From Roseovarius nubinhibens ISM (GTDB lineage: Bacteria > Pseudomonadota > Alphaproteobacteria > Rhodobacterales > Rhodobacteraceae), in NCBI RefSeq assembly GCF_000152625.1, contig NZ_CH724156.1, forward strand, positions 3,154,602 to 3,218,601: a DNA stretch of 64,000 bases, written 5' to 3'. Positions 61,555 to 64,000 of this stretch are shown piece by piece. Numbering within the stretch: position 1 is the stretch's first letter; every line of letters begins with the position of its first letter. The notes beneath the pieces are model-generated. The model had not been told where the DNA came from. It searched no databases and saw only the letters and a program-made list of their open reading frames with translations. A program made the position numbers and the translations under genes.

Positions 61555-62598
61555 ATGGAGCTGGTGCGCGACGAGATCGACGGGCTGATCGCGGCACTGC
61601 CGCTGGCGGCACTGGTGATCGGGCGCGACGAGCGCATCCATGCGGTCAATGATCAGGCGCGGGCGCTGTTGGGCGAGCATCTGGTGGGGCGGCATTTCAT
61701 CACGGCGCTGCGACAGCCGGCGGTGATGGACGCGATCGAGGATTGTCTCGCGAGCCAGGTGCCGCAGGTCGGGCGCTATCTCGGCAATGACGGGGCGCAG
61801 GACACCACCTATCGGGTGCAGGCGGCCTGGGTCGAATTTGCCGGCAAGGCCGGGGTTCTGGTGTCCTTTGAGGATGTGACGCCGATGGAGCGGGCAGGCC
61901 AGATGCGGCGCGATTTCGTCGCCAATGTGAGCCATGAGCTGCGCACGCCGCTCACCGCGATGATGGGGTTCATCGAGACGCTGCAGGGCCCGGCGCGGGG
62001 CGATACCGCGGCCTCGGACCGGTTTTTGGCGACGATGTATTCCGAAGCCAACCGGATGGAGCGGCTGGTGCGCGATCTGCTGGCGCTGAGCCGGGTCGAG
62101 AGCGAAGAGCGGGTGCGCCCCAATCAGACGGTCGATCTGGCGGGGCTGGTGCGCAGCGTGGCGCATACGCTGCGGCCGCTCTTGGAGAATTCCGAGGTGA
62201 CGCTCGATCTCGAGCTGCCGCAGAGCGACACGGAACTGCCGGGCGATGCCGACCAGCTGCGTCAGGTGGTGACCAACCTGATCGAGAACGCGGTCAAATA
62301 CGGCGGCAAGGGCAAGACCGTCACCGTGACGCTGAGCCATGCCGAGAATGATCCGATGCTGCGCCGCGATGCGCTCTTGTTGTCGGTGCGCGACGAGGGG
62401 CCGGGAATTTCCGAGATCCATATCCCGCGCCTGACGGAACGATTCTACCGGGTCGACAGCCACCGGTCGCGCGAAATGGGCGGCACCGGGCTTGGCCTCG
62501 CCATCGTCAAACATATCGTGAGCCGCCACCGCGGCCGGCTTCGCATCGAAAGCGAGCTGGGGCAGGGCAGCGTGTTCCGGGTGATTCTCCCTCGCTGA
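61555..62598 (+). CDS. phoR: Phosphate-regulon-type sensor histidine kinase
   Basis: This 347-residue protein has an N-terminal PAS-type region (about 10-110), then HisKA FVANVSHELRTPLTAMMGFIETLQG with phosphoacceptor His, and a HATPase domain with NLIENAVKYG, VRDEGPGISE and GGTGLGLAIVKHIVSRHRG. No clear membrane helix precedes the PAS part. The match to PhoR and the position directly before pstS make PhoR the best call. Start ATG 61555 follows the previous gene by two bases. Confidence 0.9.
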   Translation: MELVRDEIDGLIAALPLAALVIGRDERIHAVNDQARALLGEHLVGRHFITALRQPAVMDAIEDCLASQVPQVGRYLGNDGAQDTTYRVQAAWVEFAGKAGVLVSFEDVTPMERAGQMRRDFVANVSHELRTPLTAMMGFIETLQGPARGDTAASDRFLATMYSEANRMERLVRDLLALSRVESEERVRPNQTVDLAGLVRSVAHTLRPLLENSEVTLDLELPQSDTELPGDADQLRQVVTNLIENAVKYGGKGKTVTVTLSHAENDPMLRRDALLLSVRDEGPGISEIHIPRLTERFYRVDSHRSREMGGTGLGLAIVKHIVSRHRGRLRIESELGQGSVFRVILPR

Positions 62599-62718
62599 GC
62601 TCGTCTCAGGGGTGCAGATGTCATGATTCCCCTCTGGCGCGCGGTTGTTCGCGGTTTGTCAGCCGGTGGCAGGGCAAAAAATCGGCTGTTTTGTCTGGTT
62701 TTCTTCAACAAATCCACG

Positions 62719-62747
62719 CTGTCATAAAACCGTTACAAAATCGTAAC
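62719..62747 (+). promoter_or_regulatory. Three Pho boxes upstream of pstS
   Basis: CTGTCAT (62719-62725), CCGTTAC (62730-62736) and TCGTAAC (62741-62747) are direct repeats separated by AAAA-type spacers, 11 bases apart, matching the PhoB consensus. pstS begins 90 bases downstream. Confidence 0.88.
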
Positions 62748-62836
62748 AAAAGCTTTGTCCGTGGGGCGTAGACCGCCGCTGTAGGCCACGCAGTTGTGGC
62801 CGCTGCCAAATTCAAATCGCATCTAAGGAGCGACAC

Positions 62837-63895
62837 ATGTCCCGTTTCACCCTCAGCACTTCGGCTCTGGCCATCCTGGCCGTGTCGGCCACTGCCGCTG
62901 CCGCCCGCGACAACGTTCAGGTTGCCGGTTCCTCGACCGTGCTGCCCTATGCCTCGATCGTGGCCGAAGCCTTTGGCGAAAACTTTGACTTCCCGACGCC
63001 CGTCGTCGAATCCGGCGGCTCGTCGGCTGGTCTCAAGCGCTTCTGCGAAGGTGTTGGCGAAAACACCATCGACGTCGCCAACTCGAGCCGCAAGATCCGC
63101 GAAAAAGAAATCAAGGCCTGTGCCGAAGCCGGCGTGACCGACATCATCGAAGTCCGCATCGGCTATGACGGGATCGTCTTTGCCAGCCAGAAGACCGGCC
63201 CCGAATTCACCACCTTCACCCAGGCGGACCTGTTCAACGCGCTGAGCCCGAAAGTGGTCATCGACGGCAAGCTGGTCGACAACCCCTATCAGAAATGGTC
63301 GGATTTCAACGCCGATCTGCCCGACGTGGAAATCGCCACCTTCATCCCCGGCACCAAGCATGGCACCCGTGAAGTGTTCGAAGAAAAAGTTCTGGTTCAG
63401 GGCTGTGAAGACACCGGCGCCTATGAGCTGCTGAAAGCCGAAGCCGAAGGCGAAGACGACAAAGCCAAGGGCAAAGCGGCGCATAAAGCCTGCTACAACG
63501 TCCGCACCGATGGCAAATCGGTCGACATCGACGGCGACTACACCGAGACTCTGGCGCGTCTCGACAGCAACTCGAACGGCGTTGGCGTCTTTGGCCTGGC
63601 CTTCTACGAGAACAACACCGACAAGCTCAAGGTTGCGACCATGGCCGATGTGGCCCCCTCGACCGAGACCATCGCCAGCGGCGAATACCCGGTGTCGCGC
63701 CCGCTCTACTTCTACGTCAAGAAAGCGCATATCGGCGTGATCCCGGGCCTCAAAGAATACGCTGAATTCTTTGTCAGCGACGAGATCGCAGGCCCCGATG
63801 GCCCGCTCTCCGACTATGGCCTCGTGTCCGATCCGGAACTGGCCGCGACCCAAACTCTGGTGGCTGACGAAGCGACCATGGGCGAAGGCATGTAA
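62837..63895 (+). CDS. pstS: Phosphate ABC transporter substrate-binding protein
   Basis: This 352-residue protein starts at ATG 62837 after AAGGAG. A signal peptide (MSRFTLSTSALAILAVSATAAAA) precedes QVAGSSTVLPYASIVAEAFGE, VESGGSSAGLKRFCEG and IDVANSSRKIREKEIKAC, which bind phosphate. It is the periplasmic phosphate receptor of PstSCAB; the permease genes would follow beyond the window. Low-phosphate induction through the upstream Pho boxes is expected. A hairpin terminator follows. Confidence 0.96.
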   Translation: MSRFTLSTSALAILAVSATAAAARDNVQVAGSSTVLPYASIVAEAFGENFDFPTPVVESGGSSAGLKRFCEGVGENTIDVANSSRKIREKEIKACAEAGVTDIIEVRIGYDGIVFASQKTGPEFTTFTQADLFNALSPKVVIDGKLVDNPYQKWSDFNADLPDVEIATFIPGTKHGTREVFEEKVLVQGCEDTGAYELLKAEAEGEDDKAKGKAAHKACYNVRTDGKSVDIDGDYTETLARLDSNSNGVGVFGLAFYENNTDKLKVATMADVAPSTETIASGEYPVSRPLYFYVKKAHIGVIPGLKEYAEFFVSDEIAGPDGPLSDYGLVSDPELAATQTLVADEATMGEGM

Positions 63896-63911
63896 GCCAA
63901 AGGCTTGCTCT

Positions 63912-63944
63912 GGGGCGGCGCGGGTTCTCGTGCCGCCCCTTTTT
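63912..63944 (+). terminator. Terminator after pstS
   Basis: GGGGCGGC (63912-63919) pairs with GCCGCCCC (63932-63939), followed by TTTTT. It may partly terminate before downstream pst genes, favouring binding-protein expression. Confidence 0.85.
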
Positions 63945-64000
63945 GATGTTTGCACGCCTCTGGCCGCTGGGACATCTGGGGACGAAAAAGGGCTTGGGGG

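Overview
The window is a GC-rich alphaproteobacterial chromosome segment, most likely from the Roseobacter group of Rhodobacteraceae. Indicators are a probable trimethylamine N-oxide (TMAO) uptake and demethylation locus next to a glutamine synthetase-like/glutamate synthase-like operon, a MoxR/VWA gene pair, a Fur/Mur-type regulator, a single-cysteine DksA, a fused RimK, and a phoR-pstS order with Pho boxes. It looks like core chromosome: I see no prophage, insertion sequence, CRISPR array, rRNA or tRNA. Coding is dense, with many 1-4 base overlaps between stop and start codons.

Layout. 1-7.4 kb: the 3' end of a PhoX-family phosphatase, a two-component system, and a divergent TRAP transporter with an unusually large membrane subunit. 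7.4-8.2 kb: an AT-richer orphan gene that looks imported. 8.2-10.9 kb: a cupin, an Lrp regulator, a small membrane protein, a class I amidotransferase and a GntR regulator. 10.9-27.4 kb: the nitrogen/methylated-amine block. It starts with a glutamine synthetase-like gene and a three-gene glutamate synthase-like set (GATase, GXGXG, FMN), followed by an unknown 137-residue protein, an omega-amidase-like hydrolase, an APC permease and a second unknown. A LysR regulator and the TMAO genes tmoX-tmoV-tmoW-tdm complete it. Tdm is identified by its DUF1989-GcvT architecture and a Cys(n)64Cys-X-Cys pattern. TMAO could be imported and split to dimethylamine and formaldehyde. The glutamate synthase-like set could handle monomethylamine (GmaS/MgsABC type), but dmm, mgd and tmm genes are not in the window.

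27.7-31.6 kb: a minus-strand set of MoxR ATPase, DUF2927 lipoprotein, small membrane protein and VWA protein. 31.7-45.6 kb: housekeeping and regulatory genes (dksA, flavin monooxygenase, nitrilase, Fur/Mur, Na+/H+ antiporter, SelO, nucleoside hydrolase, tpiA, HesB, sufT, RimK fusion, NfeD/SPFH). Among them is a SatD-DUF3307 pair preceded by four tandem 30-bp repeats that overlap a likely leaderless promoter. 45.7-54 kb: tgt, a possible 22-residue membrane peptide, lon with a one-base frameshift, and xseB-ispA-dxs. 54-64 kb: sugar dehydrogenase, GlxA-type regulator, class II DAHP synthase, a PEBP-like secreted protein, a PAS protein, yicC-gmk-gamma carbonic anhydrase, phoR, and pstS behind three Pho boxes.

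The most unusual non-coding signal is an 11-bp-period repeat (unit resembling CGTCGGTAnnn) found in three intergenic regions at 9.4, 27.6 and 57.8 kb, with one 20-base stretch identical between two of them. Assignments come from reading the sequence and from remembered family features; no database search was possible.
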